A stretch of DNA of 64,000 nt. Origin: Nonomuraea thailandensis (GTDB lineage: Bacteria > Actinomycetota > Actinomycetes > Streptosporangiales > Streptosporangiaceae). The position numbers and the translations under genes were made by a program. This document shows, in pieces, positions 16,683 to 25,355 of the stretch. Within the stretch, counting starts at the first letter, position 1, and each line of letters starts with the position of its first letter. Below the pieces are notes generated by a model. It did not search any database, was not told the origin of the DNA, and saw nothing but the letters and a program-made list of their open reading frames with translations. Location of the stretch: the NCBI RefSeq assembly GCF_024172165.1, contig NZ_JAMZEB010000002.1, positions 11,863,501-11,927,500 of the forward strand. Direction: 5' to 3'.

Positions 16683-18749
16683 ATGACTGACCCAACCGAC
16701 ACCCGCGACACCGGACCACGCGTCGGCACACCCTTGTGGGGCTACCTCGCGGGCATCACTGTGATCGGCTTCACCGCCCTGGTGGTGGCCATGCTCAGGC
16801 TGGACGCGGCCGGGGTGGCGGGCCTGGCCCGCACGCCGCTGTTCTGGGTGCTCGCGGTGCTGGTGATCCTGGGGGAGCTCCGGCCGGTGATGGTGTCGTC
16901 CGCGACGACCGTCGGCGGCACGTACCCGTCCACCATGTTCACCTTCGCCGTGCTGCTCCACCTGGGGCTGCCCGTGGCGGTGCTGATGCAGGCCGTGGCC
17001 GTCGTGATCAACGGCGTGGTGACGCGCAGGTCGTGGCACCGGATCATGTTCAACATCGCCCAGTCCACGCTCGCGCTCACCGCCGCGGCCGTGGTGCTGG
17101 GGACGTTCGGCATCGTGCCGAGCCCGGCCGCGCCATGGGTGCCCGGCGGGGGCGACCTGCTGGCGATCGCGCTGGCCGGCATCGCGTACTTCGTCACCAG
17201 GGCCACCCTCGTGAGCGGCGCGGTCGCGCTGCACGAGCGGCGCTCGATCATGCGCGTGCTGAAGGCCACCGTGGGCCCGCAGAGCCTCGTCTACACCGGC
17301 CTGCTCGGCCTGGCGCCCCTGGTCGTGGTGGTCATGAGCCACTCGCCCGGCCTCGTGCCGCTCTTCGTCGCCCCGCTGGCCGCCGTCTACTTCACCGCGA
17401 CGCTCTCCATGCGCCGCGACCACCAGGCCCTGCACGACGAGCTGACCGCCCTGCCCAACCGCAAGATGCTCATCGTCAGCACCGAGGAGGCGCTGGCCGA
17501 GGCGCGCCAGGACGAGCGGGTGGGGCTGTTCCTGCTCGACCTCGACCGGTTCAAGGAGGTCAACGACACGCTGGGGCACCCGGTGGGCGACCGGCTGCTG
17601 CAGCTCATCGCGCACCGGCTGACCCACTCCGTACGGCCCGGCGACGTCGTGGCCAGGCTGGGCGGCGACGAGTTCGCGGTGCTGCTGCCCTCGATCAGGG
17701 ACGCGCACGCGGCCAGGGAGGTGGCGGCCCGGCTGCGGGCGGCGCTGACCGAGCCCGTACGCCTGGAGGGCATGACCTTCGACCTCGACGCCTCCGTCGG
17801 CATCGCGCTCTACCCCGACCACGCCCCCGACTTCGAGCTGCTGCTGCAACGCGCCGACGTGGCCATGTACCTGGCCAAGGAGGGCCGCACCGGCGTCGAG
17901 CTCTACCAGCCCGACAAGGACCGCAACTCGCCCGAGCGCCTCACCCTGCTCGGCGACCTGCGCCGCGCCATCGACAACCGCGAGCTGCGCCTGCACTACC
18001 AGCCCAAGGTGGGGCTGGGCGGCGGCGACATCCAGGGGGTCGAGGCGCTGCTGCGCTGGCGGCACCCGGTGCACGGGCCGATCGCGCCGTCGGACTTCGT
18101 GCCGCTGGCCGAGCAGTCGTACCTGATGCGGCAGCTCACGGCGTACGTGATCGAGGAGGCGCTGGAGCAGGCGGCGGCCTGGTGGCACACGGGGCTGCGG
18201 GTGCAGATCTCGGTGAACATCTCCGCCCGCGACCTGCTCGCCTCCGCGCTGCCCGAGCAGCTGGAGGTCGGCCTGGCCAGGTACGGCCTGCCGCCCGCCG
18301 CCATCCAGCTGGAGGTCACCGAGCGCATCCTGACCGGCGACCAGGCCTACACCCAGGAGACCATCAAGGCGCTGGCCACGCTCGGCGTCCCCCTGGCCCT
18401 CGACGACTTCGGCACCGGCTACTCCTCGCTGATCCGGCTCCAGCGGCTGGCGGTGTCGGAGGTCAAGATCGACGCCTCGTTCGTGCGCCGGATCGCGGAG
18501 TCGGAGGACGACTACCGCATCGTGCGCTCCATCGTGGACCTGGTCCGCTCGCTCGGGCTGCGCTCGGTCGCGGAGGGCGTGGAGTCGGACGACGTGGCGA
18601 TGCGGCTGGTGGAGATGGGGTGCGACGTGGGGCAGGGCTGGCTGTTCTGCCACCCCATGCCGGCCGAGGAGGCCGCGGGCTGGCTGCGCGACCGCGCGGG
18701 CGGCGCGGTGGAGTACGGCTACCAGCCTGAGGTCAGCAGCTCGGCCTGA
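16683..18749 (+). CDS. Membrane GGDEF-EAL protein (c-di-GMP turnover)
   Basis: The 688-residue protein has about six hydrophobic helices in the first 240 residues, a GGDEF domain with intact GGDEF at about 327-331 (LGGDEFAVL, and DLDRFKEVNDTLGH upstream), and an EAL domain with EALLRW at about 454, LEVTER, ALDDFGTGYSS and VAEGVES. All main catalytic motifs of diguanylate cyclase and c-di-GMP phosphodiesterase look intact, so either or both activities are possible. Start choice is uncertain: ATG 16683 is preferred, but in-frame ATG 16665 and GTG 16599 exist. In streptomycetes such hybrids influence development. Confidence 0.9.
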   Translation: MTDPTDTRDTGPRVGTPLWGYLAGITVIGFTALVVAMLRLDAAGVAGLARTPLFWVLAVLVILGELRPVMVSSATTVGGTYPSTMFTFAVLLHLGLPVAVLMQAVAVVINGVVTRRSWHRIMFNIAQSTLALTAAAVVLGTFGIVPSPAAPWVPGGGDLLAIALAGIAYFVTRATLVSGAVALHERRSIMRVLKATVGPQSLVYTGLLGLAPLVVVVMSHSPGLVPLFVAPLAAVYFTATLSMRRDHQALHDELTALPNRKMLIVSTEEALAEARQDERVGLFLLDLDRFKEVNDTLGHPVGDRLLQLIAHRLTHSVRPGDVVARLGGDEFAVLLPSIRDAHAAREVAARLRAALTEPVRLEGMTFDLDASVGIALYPDHAPDFELLLQRADVAMYLAKEGRTGVELYQPDKDRNSPERLTLLGDLRRAIDNRELRLHYQPKVGLGGGDIQGVEALLRWRHPVHGPIAPSDFVPLAEQSYLMRQLTAYVIEEALEQAAAWWHTGLRVQISVNISARDLLASALPEQLEVGLARYGLPPAAIQLEVTERILTGDQAYTQETIKALATLGVPLALDDFGTGYSSLIRLQRLAVSEVKIDASFVRRIAESEDDYRIVRSIVDLVRSLGLRSVAEGVESDDVAMRLVEMGCDVGQGWLFCHPMPAEEAAGWLRDRAGGAVEYGYQPEVSSSA

Positions 18750-18762
18750 GGCTTAATGGTTC

Positions 18763-18783
18763 GGGGCTTGTTGGTCAAGCCCC
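18763..18783 (+). terminator. Hairpin between GGDEF-EAL gene and gatC
   Basis: A perfect 8-bp stem GGGGCTTG / CAAGCCCC encloses a 5-base loop, 14 bases after the upstream stop codon. There is no T-run, so termination strength is uncertain. A -10-like TAGGAT (18785-18790) follows directly and may belong to the gat promoter. Confidence 0.5.
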
Positions 18784-18834
18784 CTAGGATGGCAGTGTCC
18801 AAAGACTCCATCCACGAAACGGGTTCAACGACTC

Positions 18835-19134
18835 ATGTCCGCCATAACCCGCGACGAGGTCGCACACCTGGCCCGGTTGTCCAGGCTGGCGCTCACCGAC
18901 GACGAGCTCGATCACTACGCCACCCAGCTCGATGCCATCATCGAGTCGGTCGCGAAGGTGGCCGAGGTCGCCGCCGAGGACGTGCCGCCTTCGTCGCACG
19001 CGCTTCCGCTGACCAATGTCTTCCGTGCCGACGAGGTGCGACAGTCCCTGACGCCCGACCAGGCGCTCGCCGGCGCCCCCGCCGTCGAGGACGACCGCTT
19101 CCGGGTGCCGCGCATCCTCGGGGAGGAGGCATGA
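18835..19134 (+). CDS. gatC: Glu/Asp-tRNA amidotransferase subunit C
   Basis: The 99-residue protein is the small GatC belt subunit that stabilises GatA on GatB in the GatCAB complex, which converts Glu-tRNA(Gln) and Asp-tRNA(Asn) to the amidated forms. It shows the usual ITRDEVAHLARLSRLALTDDE start (in part AHLARLSRLAL) and a C-terminal DDRFRVPRIL. Its stop overlaps the gatA start as ATGA, which indicates translational coupling. Confidence 0.96.
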   Translation: MSAITRDEVAHLARLSRLALTDDELDHYATQLDAIIESVAKVAEVAAEDVPPSSHALPLTNVFRADEVRQSLTPDQALAGAPAVEDDRFRVPRILGEEA

Positions 19135-20621
19135 GCTTGATCCGTAAGACCGCCGCCGAGCTGGGGTCGATGATCGCCGCCGGCGAGGTGTCGGCCGTCG
19201 AGGTGGCCGAGGCGCACCTCGACCGCATGGCCGAGGTGGAGCCCAAGGTCAAGGCGTTCCTGCACGTCGACCGCGAGGTCACGCTGGAGCAGGCGCGGGC
19301 CGTGGACGCCAGGCTGCGGGCCGGTGAGCAGCTCGGGCCGCTGGCCGGCGTGCCGATCGCGCACAAGGACATCTTCACCACCCGCGACATGCCGACGACG
19401 GCCGCCTCCAAGATCCTCGAGGGCTGGCGGCCCCCGTACGACGCGACCGTCACCGCGCGCCTGCGCGAGGCCGGGCTGGTCATCCTGGGCAAGACCAACC
19501 TCGACGAGTTCGCCATGGGCTCCTCGACGGAGAACTCCGCCTACCACGCCACCTGCAACCCGTGGGACCTGACGAAGATCCCCGGCGGCTCGTCGGGCGG
19601 CTCCAGCGCGGCGGTCGCCGCGTACGAGGCGCCGCTGTCCACGGGCACCGACACCGGCGGCTCCATCCGGCAGCCCGCCTCGGTGACCGGCATCGTGGGC
19701 ATGAAGCCCACCTACGGCGGCTCGTCCCGTTACGGCCTGATCGCCTTCGCCAGCTCGCTCGACACGCCGGGCCCGTTCGCCCGCAACGTGCTCGACGCGG
19801 CGCTGCTGCACGAGGCGTTCTCCGGCTACGACCCGATGGACTCCACCTCGATCGACGCGCCCGTGCCCTCGGTCGTCGAGGCCGCGAAGACCCCGGACGT
19901 CGCCGGCATGCGGATCGGCGTCGTCAAGGAGTTCGCCGGCGAGGGTTACCAGGCGGGCGTCCTGGCCCGCTACCACGAGGCCGTGCAGCTCCTGGAGTCG
20001 CTCGGGGCCAAGGTCGTCGAGGTCTCCTGCCCGTCGTTCACGACCGCGCTGCCCGCGTACTACCTGATCGCGCCCTCGGAGTGCTCGTCCAACCTGGCGC
20101 GCTTCGACGCGATGCGCTACGGCCTGCGCGTGGGCGACGACGGCACCCGCAGCGCCGAGGAGGTCATGGCGCTGACCAGGGCCGCCGGGTTCGGTCCCGA
20201 GGTCAAGCGGCGGATCATGCTGGGCACGTACGCGCTGTCGAGCGGCTACTACGACGCCTACTACGGCCAGGCCCAGAAGGTGCGCACGGTCATCGCGCGC
20301 GAGTTCGAGGCCGCCTACCAGCAGGTCGACGTGCTGGTGTCGCCGACGACGCCGACCACGGCGTTCGCGATCGGCGAGCGCGCCGACGACCCGATGGCGA
20401 TGTACCTGGCCGACCTGTGCACGATCCCGTCCAACCTGGCGGGCAACGCGGCCATCTCGGTGCCGGTCGGCCTGGCCGACGAGGACGGGCTGCCGGTGGG
20501 CCTGCAGATCATGGCCCCGGTGCTGGGCGACGACCGCTGCTACCGCGTGGGCGCGGCCGTGGAGCAGGCACTGGAGAGCCGCTGGGGCGGCAGCCTGCTG
20601 TCCAAGGCCCCGGAGCTGTAG
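19131..20621 (+). CDS. gatA: Glu/Asp-tRNA amidotransferase subunit A
   Basis: The 496-residue amidase releases ammonia from glutamine for tRNA amidation. The Ser-cisSer-Lys triad is visible: K79 in IAHKDIF, the cis-serine in GGSSGGSSAAV (about 153) and the nucleophile in DTGGSIRQPAS (about 177). Its length and its GGAGGAGG ribosome binding site fit the family. The start overlaps gatC. gatB follows after 44 bases on the same strand. In mycobacteria pfkA lies between gatA and gatB; here it is absent. Confidence 0.97.
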   Translation: MSLIRKTAAELGSMIAAGEVSAVEVAEAHLDRMAEVEPKVKAFLHVDREVTLEQARAVDARLRAGEQLGPLAGVPIAHKDIFTTRDMPTTAASKILEGWRPPYDATVTARLREAGLVILGKTNLDEFAMGSSTENSAYHATCNPWDLTKIPGGSSGGSSAAVAAYEAPLSTGTDTGGSIRQPASVTGIVGMKPTYGGSSRYGLIAFASSLDTPGPFARNVLDAALLHEAFSGYDPMDSTSIDAPVPSVVEAAKTPDVAGMRIGVVKEFAGEGYQAGVLARYHEAVQLLESLGAKVVEVSCPSFTTALPAYYLIAPSECSSNLARFDAMRYGLRVGDDGTRSAEEVMALTRAAGFGPEVKRRIMLGTYALSSGYYDAYYGQAQKVRTVIAREFEAAYQQVDVLVSPTTPTTAFAIGERADDPMAMYLADLCTIPSNLAGNAAISVPVGLADEDGLPVGLQIMAPVLGDDRCYRVGAAVEQALESRWGGSLLSKAPEL

Positions 20622-20665
20622 GGCGTCCCGCACATGCCGCAACGATCCGAACGAAGGACCTCACG

Positions 20666-22171
20666 ATGACTGCCGGCACGATCATGCCGTACGACGAAGC
20701 GCTCGAGCGCTTCGAGCCGGTGCTCGGCCTCGAGACGCATGTCGAGCTGGGCACCAGGTCGAAGATGTTCTGCGGTTGCAAGACGACCTTCGGCGCCCCG
20801 CCCAACACGCAGGTCTGCCCGACCTGCCTGGCCTTCCCCGGCGCGCTGCCGGTGGCCAACGCCCAGGCCATCGAGTCGACGATCCGCATCGGCCTGGCGC
20901 TCAACTGCTCGATCGCCGAGTGGTGCCGCATGGCCCGGAAGAACTACTTCTATCCGGACATGCCGAAGAACTACCAGATCTCCCAGTACGACGAGCCGCT
21001 CTGCTTCGACGGTTACATCGACGTCGAGGTCGACGGTCAGACCGTGCGGATCGAGATCGAGCGCGTGCACCTGGAGGAGGACACCGGCAAGTCCACCCAC
21101 GTGGGCGGCTCGACCGGGCGCATCCACGGGGCCGACTACTCGATCGTCGACTACAACCGCGCGGGCATCCCGCTGGTCGAGATCGTGACCAAGCCCATCC
21201 CGGGCACCGACCGGCTCGCGCCCGAGGTAGCCAGGGCGTACGTCACCGAGCTGCGCGAGATCATGCGCTCGCTGGGCGTCTCCGACGTGCGCATGGAGGA
21301 GGGCTCGCTGCGGTGTGACGTCAACGTCTCGCTGATGCCGCGCGGCTCGTCCGAGTGGGGCACCCGCACGGAGACCAAGAACGTCAACTCGCTGCGCAGC
21401 GTCGAGCGGGCCGTGCGCAGCGAGATCGAGCGGCAGGCCGCCGTCCTCGCCGGTGGCGGGGCGATCACGCAGGAGACCCGGCACTTCCACGAGGACACCG
21501 GCACCACCACGTCCGGCCGGTCCAAGGAGGAGGCCCAGGACTACCGCTACTTCCCCGAGCCCGACCTGGTGCCGATCGCGCCCGACACGGCGTGGGTGGC
21601 CGAGCTGAAGGCGGCCCTGCCCGAGCTGCCGTCGGTCAAGCGCAAGCGGCTGCAGGCCGAGTGGGGGCTGTCCGACCTCGACATGCAGGCCATGCACAAC
21701 GCCGACGCCATCGACCTGGTCGAGGCCACGGTCGCGGCCGGCGCGCCGGCGGCCGACGCGCGCAAGTGGTGGATGGGCGAGCTGGCGCGCCGGTCCAACG
21801 AGACGGGCACGCCGCTGGCCGACCTGCCGATCACGCCCGAGCAGATCGCCCGGGTGACCGAGCTGGTGGCCTCGGGCGCGCTCAACGACAAGCTGGCGCG
21901 CGAGGTGCTCGAAGGCGTGCTGGCCGGTGAGGGCACGCCGGACGAGGTGGTCGAGCGGCGCGGGCTGAAGATCGTCAACGACGAGGGCGAGCTGTCGGCG
22001 ATCATCGACCAGGTGCTGGCCGACAACGCCGACGCGGCCGAGAAGGTGCGGTCCGGGAAGATCGCCGCGGCGGGTGCGCTCGTGGGCGGCGTCATGCGGG
22101 CCAGCAAGGGCAAGGCCGACGCGGCCCGGGCCCGGGAGCTCATCCTGGAGAAGCTGGGCGTCTCCGAGTAA
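20666..22171 (+). CDS. gatB: Glu/Asp-tRNA amidotransferase subunit B
   Basis: The 501-residue subunit binds the misacylated tRNA and activates its side chain with ATP. The cradle domain is recognised by GLETHVELGT, by the zinc-ligand-like FCGCKTTFG and CPTCLAFPGALP, and by EDTGKSTH. The C-terminal YqeY-like tail domain (about 350-500) contains ANDxIDL-like NADAIDLVEATV and GGVMRASKGKADA. The ATG at 20666 gives the normal N-terminus; the longer upstream frame is out of phase with gatA and is not used. A strong hairpin follows. Confidence 0.97.
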   Translation: MTAGTIMPYDEALERFEPVLGLETHVELGTRSKMFCGCKTTFGAPPNTQVCPTCLAFPGALPVANAQAIESTIRIGLALNCSIAEWCRMARKNYFYPDMPKNYQISQYDEPLCFDGYIDVEVDGQTVRIEIERVHLEEDTGKSTHVGGSTGRIHGADYSIVDYNRAGIPLVEIVTKPIPGTDRLAPEVARAYVTELREIMRSLGVSDVRMEEGSLRCDVNVSLMPRGSSEWGTRTETKNVNSLRSVERAVRSEIERQAAVLAGGGAITQETRHFHEDTGTTTSGRSKEEAQDYRYFPEPDLVPIAPDTAWVAELKAALPELPSVKRKRLQAEWGLSDLDMQAMHNADAIDLVEATVAAGAPAADARKWWMGELARRSNETGTPLADLPITPEQIARVTELVASGALNDKLAREVLEGVLAGEGTPDEVVERRGLKIVNDEGELSAIIDQVLADNADAAEKVRSGKIAAAGALVGGVMRASKGKADAARARELILEKLGVSE

Positions 22172-22179
22172 GACAGGCT

Positions 22180-22211
22180 GGCCCCGCCGATCCGGACAGA
22201 TCGGCGGGGCC
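22180..22211. terminator. Strong bidirectional terminator between gatB and tctA
   Basis: A perfect 13-bp stem starts GGCCCCGCCGATC and closes around a 6-base loop, 8 bases after the gatB stop. The next gene (tctA) converges from the other side, so the hairpin can serve both. Confidence 0.8.
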
Positions 22212-22254
22212 ACTCCAAGAACCACTCCTCAGGGATTCCCGGCCGGAGCTCGGG

Positions 22255-23772
22255 TTACTCCCCGCGCGGGCAAGCGCCGGCGGCGCGAAGCCGGGCCGGG
22301 AGCTTCCTGAACAGGGGCGTCAGGAGCGCGAGCAGCGACAGCGCGAGCAGCACGGCCGCGATCGGGCTGCGGACGAGCACGCTCACGTCGCCGGCCCCGA
22401 TCGCCAGCGCCCGGCGGAGCTGGATCTCCGCCATCGGGCCCAGGATCATGCCGATCACGGCGGGCGCGACGGGCAGGCCGAAGCGCCGCATGGCGTAGCC
22501 GAGCAGGCCGAGCACGTACAGGACGAACAGGTCCACCACGGTGCCGTTCAGCGCGTAGACGCCGAGGGCGGCGAAGAGCACGATCCCGGAGTACAGGTAA
22601 GGCCGGGGGACGCGCAGGACGCGGGCCCAGAGCGGGGCCATGGGCAGATTCAGCACCAGCAGCATCGCGTTGCCGATGAACAGCGACGCGATCATGCCCC
22701 ACACCAGCGCCGGGTTGTGGTCGAAGAGCTGCGGCCCCGGCTGCAGGCCGTACTGCTGGAAGGCGGCCAGCAGGATGGCGGCCGTGGCGGAGGTGGGCAG
22801 GCCCAGCGTGAGCAGCGGGACCAGGGTGCCGGCCGCGGAGGCGTTGTTGGCCGCCTCGGGGCCCGCGACGCCCTCGATGGCGCCCTTGCCGTACTCCTCG
22901 CGGGCCACGCCGCGGGCCAGGCGCTTCTCGGCCGCGTACGACAGGAACGTGGGGATCTCGGCCCCGCCGCCCGGCAGCGCGCCGAACGGGAAGCCCAGGG
23001 CGGTGCCGCGCAGCCACGGCGCCCAGGAGCGGCGCCAGTCGGAGCGGCCCATCCACGCCCGGCCGACCGGCACCACCTCGGGAGGCGCGTGGCGCAGGCG
23101 GGAGGCCACGTACAGGGCCTCGCCGAGCGCGAAGAGGCCGACCGCGACGATCACCACGTCGATGCCGTCCAGGAGTTGCGGGATGCCCAGCGTGAGCCGG
23201 GCCTGGCCGGTCTGCTGGTCGATGCCGATCAGGCCGATCACCAGGCCGAGGCCGAGCGAGGCCAGGCCGCGCACGATGGAGCGGGACAACACCGACGACA
23301 CGGCCGTGAAGGCCAGGACGGCCAGCGCGAAGTAGTCCTCGGGCCCGAACGCGATCGCGAAGCTCACCACCGCGGGCGCCGCCACGACCAGGAGCGCCGT
23401 GGCGATGGTGCCGGCCACGAACGAGCCGATCGCGGCCGTGGCCAGCGCCTGGGCGGCCCGCCCGTGCCGGGCCATCTTGTTGCCCTCCAACGCCGTGATC
23501 ATCGACGCGGACTCGCCCGGGGTGTTGAGCAGGATGGAGGTGGTGGAGCCGCCGTACATGCCGCCGTAGTAGATCCCGGCGAACATGATGAACGCGCTGG
23601 CGGGCGGCACCGTGAAGGTGATCGGCAGCAGCAGCGCCACGGTCATCGCGGGCCCGATGCCGGGCAGCACGCCGACGAGGGTGCCCAGGGTGACGCCGAT
23701 GAGCGCGTACAGGAGGTTGACGGGGGTGAGCGCGGCGGCGAAGCCGTCGAGCAGGAGCTGGAAGGAGGTCAC
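22255..23772 (-). CDS. tctA: Tripartite tricarboxylate transporter, large membrane subunit TctA
   Basis: The 505-residue protein has about 11-12 hydrophobic segments and typical TctA blocks: GVLPGIGPAMTVALLLPITF, YYGGMYGGSTTSILLNTPGE, GALPGGGAEIPTFLSYAAEK and GPEAANNASAAGTLVPLLTLG. It forms the sodium-coupled channel of a TTT transporter for citrate-like carboxylates or aromatic acids. Its GTG start overlaps the tctB stop (GTGA). The operon tctC-tctB-tctA runs on the minus strand, divergent from a CitA/CitB-type two-component system. Confidence 0.95.
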   Translation of the reverse strand: MTSFQLLLDGFAAALTPVNLLYALIGVTLGTLVGVLPGIGPAMTVALLLPITFTVPPASAFIMFAGIYYGGMYGGSTTSILLNTPGESASMITALEGNKMARHGRAAQALATAAIGSFVAGTIATALLVVAAPAVVSFAIAFGPEDYFALAVLAFTAVSSVLSRSIVRGLASLGLGLVIGLIGIDQQTGQARLTLGIPQLLDGIDVVIVAVGLFALGEALYVASRLRHAPPEVVPVGRAWMGRSDWRRSWAPWLRGTALGFPFGALPGGGAEIPTFLSYAAEKRLARGVAREEYGKGAIEGVAGPEAANNASAAGTLVPLLTLGLPTSATAAILLAAFQQYGLQPGPQLFDHNPALVWGMIASLFIGNAMLLVLNLPMAPLWARVLRVPRPYLYSGIVLFAALGVYALNGTVVDLFVLYVLGLLGYAMRRFGLPVAPAVIGMILGPMAEIQLRRALAIGAGDVSVLVRSPIAAVLLALSLLALLTPLFRKLPARLRAAGACPRGE

Positions 23773-24251
23773 GGCGCGAACACCCCGCCCGGCAGGTTCA
23801 CGCCCAGGCCGTTGACGAACAGCAGGTACGTCGCCACGCCCATGATCACGGCGATCACGGCGGCCCGCAGCTTGTGCTCGGCCCCGAGCGCCACCGACAG
23901 GCCGAAGAACAGCAGGCTCGCGCCGGCGATCCAGCCGAGCAGGTCGAGCAGCGCGGCGAAGGCCAGGAAGATGCCGCTGACCAGGGCCAGGCTGCGCCAG
24001 TCGGTGGGCGCCTCGGCGTCCACGTCCTCGCTCTCCTCGGGGTCGCCGTGGCCGCCGCGCAGCACGTCGGCCACGTAGAACAGGCCGATGAGCACCATGG
24101 CGCCGCCGACCAGCATGGGGAAGAAGCGCGGCCCGATGCCGAGCTGGGAGGCCGCGGCCGACACGTCCAGCGTGCCGACCACGACGAGCACGCCCAGCAC
24201 CAGCACCACGGCCGCCAGCCCGAGCTCGGGCCGCCACCGGGACCTGATCAT
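23769..24251 (-). CDS. tctB: Tripartite tricarboxylate transporter, small membrane subunit TctB
   Basis: The 160-residue protein has about four predicted transmembrane helices: one near residues 10-28, GIGPRFFPMLVGGAMVLIGL in the middle, and two in the C-terminal half, ending VNGLGVNLPGGVF. The motif IGPRFFP is typical of TctB. Its start overlaps the tctC stop by one base (TGATG), and its stop overlaps the tctA start. A very long open frame reads through upstream antisense DNA; only this part is real. Confidence 0.92.
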   Translation of the reverse strand: MIRSRWRPELGLAAVVLVLGVLVVVGTLDVSAAASQLGIGPRFFPMLVGGAMVLIGLFYVADVLRGGHGDPEESEDVDAEAPTDWRSLALVSGIFLAFAALLDLLGWIAGASLLFFGLSVALGAEHKLRAAVIAVIMGVATYLLFVNGLGVNLPGGVFAP

Positions 24252-25219
24252 CAGGAGACGAGCCCCATCTCGGCGATGATGGCCTTGACCCGGGTCTGCT
24301 CGGCGGCCAGGAAGTCGGCGAACTGCCGGCCGGTCTGGAAGGAGTCGATCCAGCCGTTCTTGGCCACGGCGTCCTTCCACGGCTGCGAGTCGTGCATCTT
24401 GGTGACCGCGTCGGTCAGGGTCTTCTTGTCGGCCTCGGAGAGCCCGCCGGGTGCGACGAAGCCGCGCCAGTTGGCCAGCTCGACGTCCAGCCCGCCCTCC
24501 TTGAGGGTGGGTGCGTCCAGGCCGGGCACCCGCTCGGCGGAGGTCACGCCCAGCGCGCGCAGCTTGCCGGACTTCACGTGCTCGGCGAACTCGGCCACGC
24601 CCGAGATGCCGGCGCTGACCTTGTTGCCGAGCAGCTCGTTCAGCGCCTCGCCGCCGCCGGAGTGGGCGATGTAGTTGACCTGCTTGGGGTCCACGCCGGC
24701 GGCCTTGGCCATCAGGCCGGCCACGATGTGGTCGGTGCCGCCCGCGGAGCCGCCCGAGATGGACACCTTCGCCGGGTCGGCCTTCCAGGCCGCCACCAGG
24801 TCGGCCAGCGACTTGTACGGGGACGCCGCCGGCACCACGACCAGCTCGTACTCCTCGGTCAGCTTGGCGATGGGCGTGGTCTCGGTGAGCGTGACCTTCG
24901 ACTTGTTCTGCTCGATGGCGCCCACCATGACCAGGCCCATGGTCATCAGCAGGTTGCCGTTGCCCTTCTCGCCGGCGAGCTGCGCCAGGCCGATCGTGCC
25001 GCCGGCGCCGGGCACGTTGTACACCTCGACCTTGCGCTGCGGGTCGGCCGCCTTGAACGCCTGCTCCGCCGTGCGGGAGGTCTGGTCCCATCCGCCGCCC
25101 GGCGCGGCAGGGGCCATGATCCGCAGGGGCCCGGCGGCGGAGGTGCCGCCCGACTGGCCGCACGCGGTCAGCGCGCCGAGGGAGAGTGCCGCGAGGGCGG
25201 CGAGTACGCGCAAGCGCAT
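24251..25219 (-). CDS. tctC: Tripartite tricarboxylate transporter, substrate-binding lipoprotein TctC
   Basis: The 322-residue protein is exported and lipidated: MRLRVLAALAALSLGALTAC gives a signal peptide with lipobox LTAC. The mature part is a Bug/TctC solute-binding fold (IMAPAAPGGGWDQTSRT, VPGAGGTIGLAQLA, SGGSAGGTDHIVAGLMAKAAG, NYIAHSGGGEAL). It binds the carboxylate and delivers it to TctAB. The start follows CTGGAG. It is the first gene of tctCBA and lies 136 bases from the divergent sensor kinase gene. Confidence 0.95.
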   Translation of the reverse strand: MRLRVLAALAALSLGALTACGQSGGTSAAGPLRIMAPAAPGGGWDQTSRTAEQAFKAADPQRKVEVYNVPGAGGTIGLAQLAGEKGNGNLLMTMGLVMVGAIEQNKSKVTLTETTPIAKLTEEYELVVVPAASPYKSLADLVAAWKADPAKVSISGGSAGGTDHIVAGLMAKAAGVDPKQVNYIAHSGGGEALNELLGNKVSAGISGVAEFAEHVKSGKLRALGVTSAERVPGLDAPTLKEGGLDVELANWRGFVAPGGLSEADKKTLTDAVTKMHDSQPWKDAVAKNGWIDSFQTGRQFADFLAAEQTRVKAIIAEMGLVS

Positions 25220-25355
25220 GATCACTCCAGGGGGGATTTTCACTGTTATGGAACTGGCATGGTGAAGTGCCGTCCGCGGCCCGTCGAGGCTTTGCGCGCT
25301 TGCCGTCATAGTGGTCGTATTGGTCGCGACCCGGACGTGACCTGGGAGTGTTTCC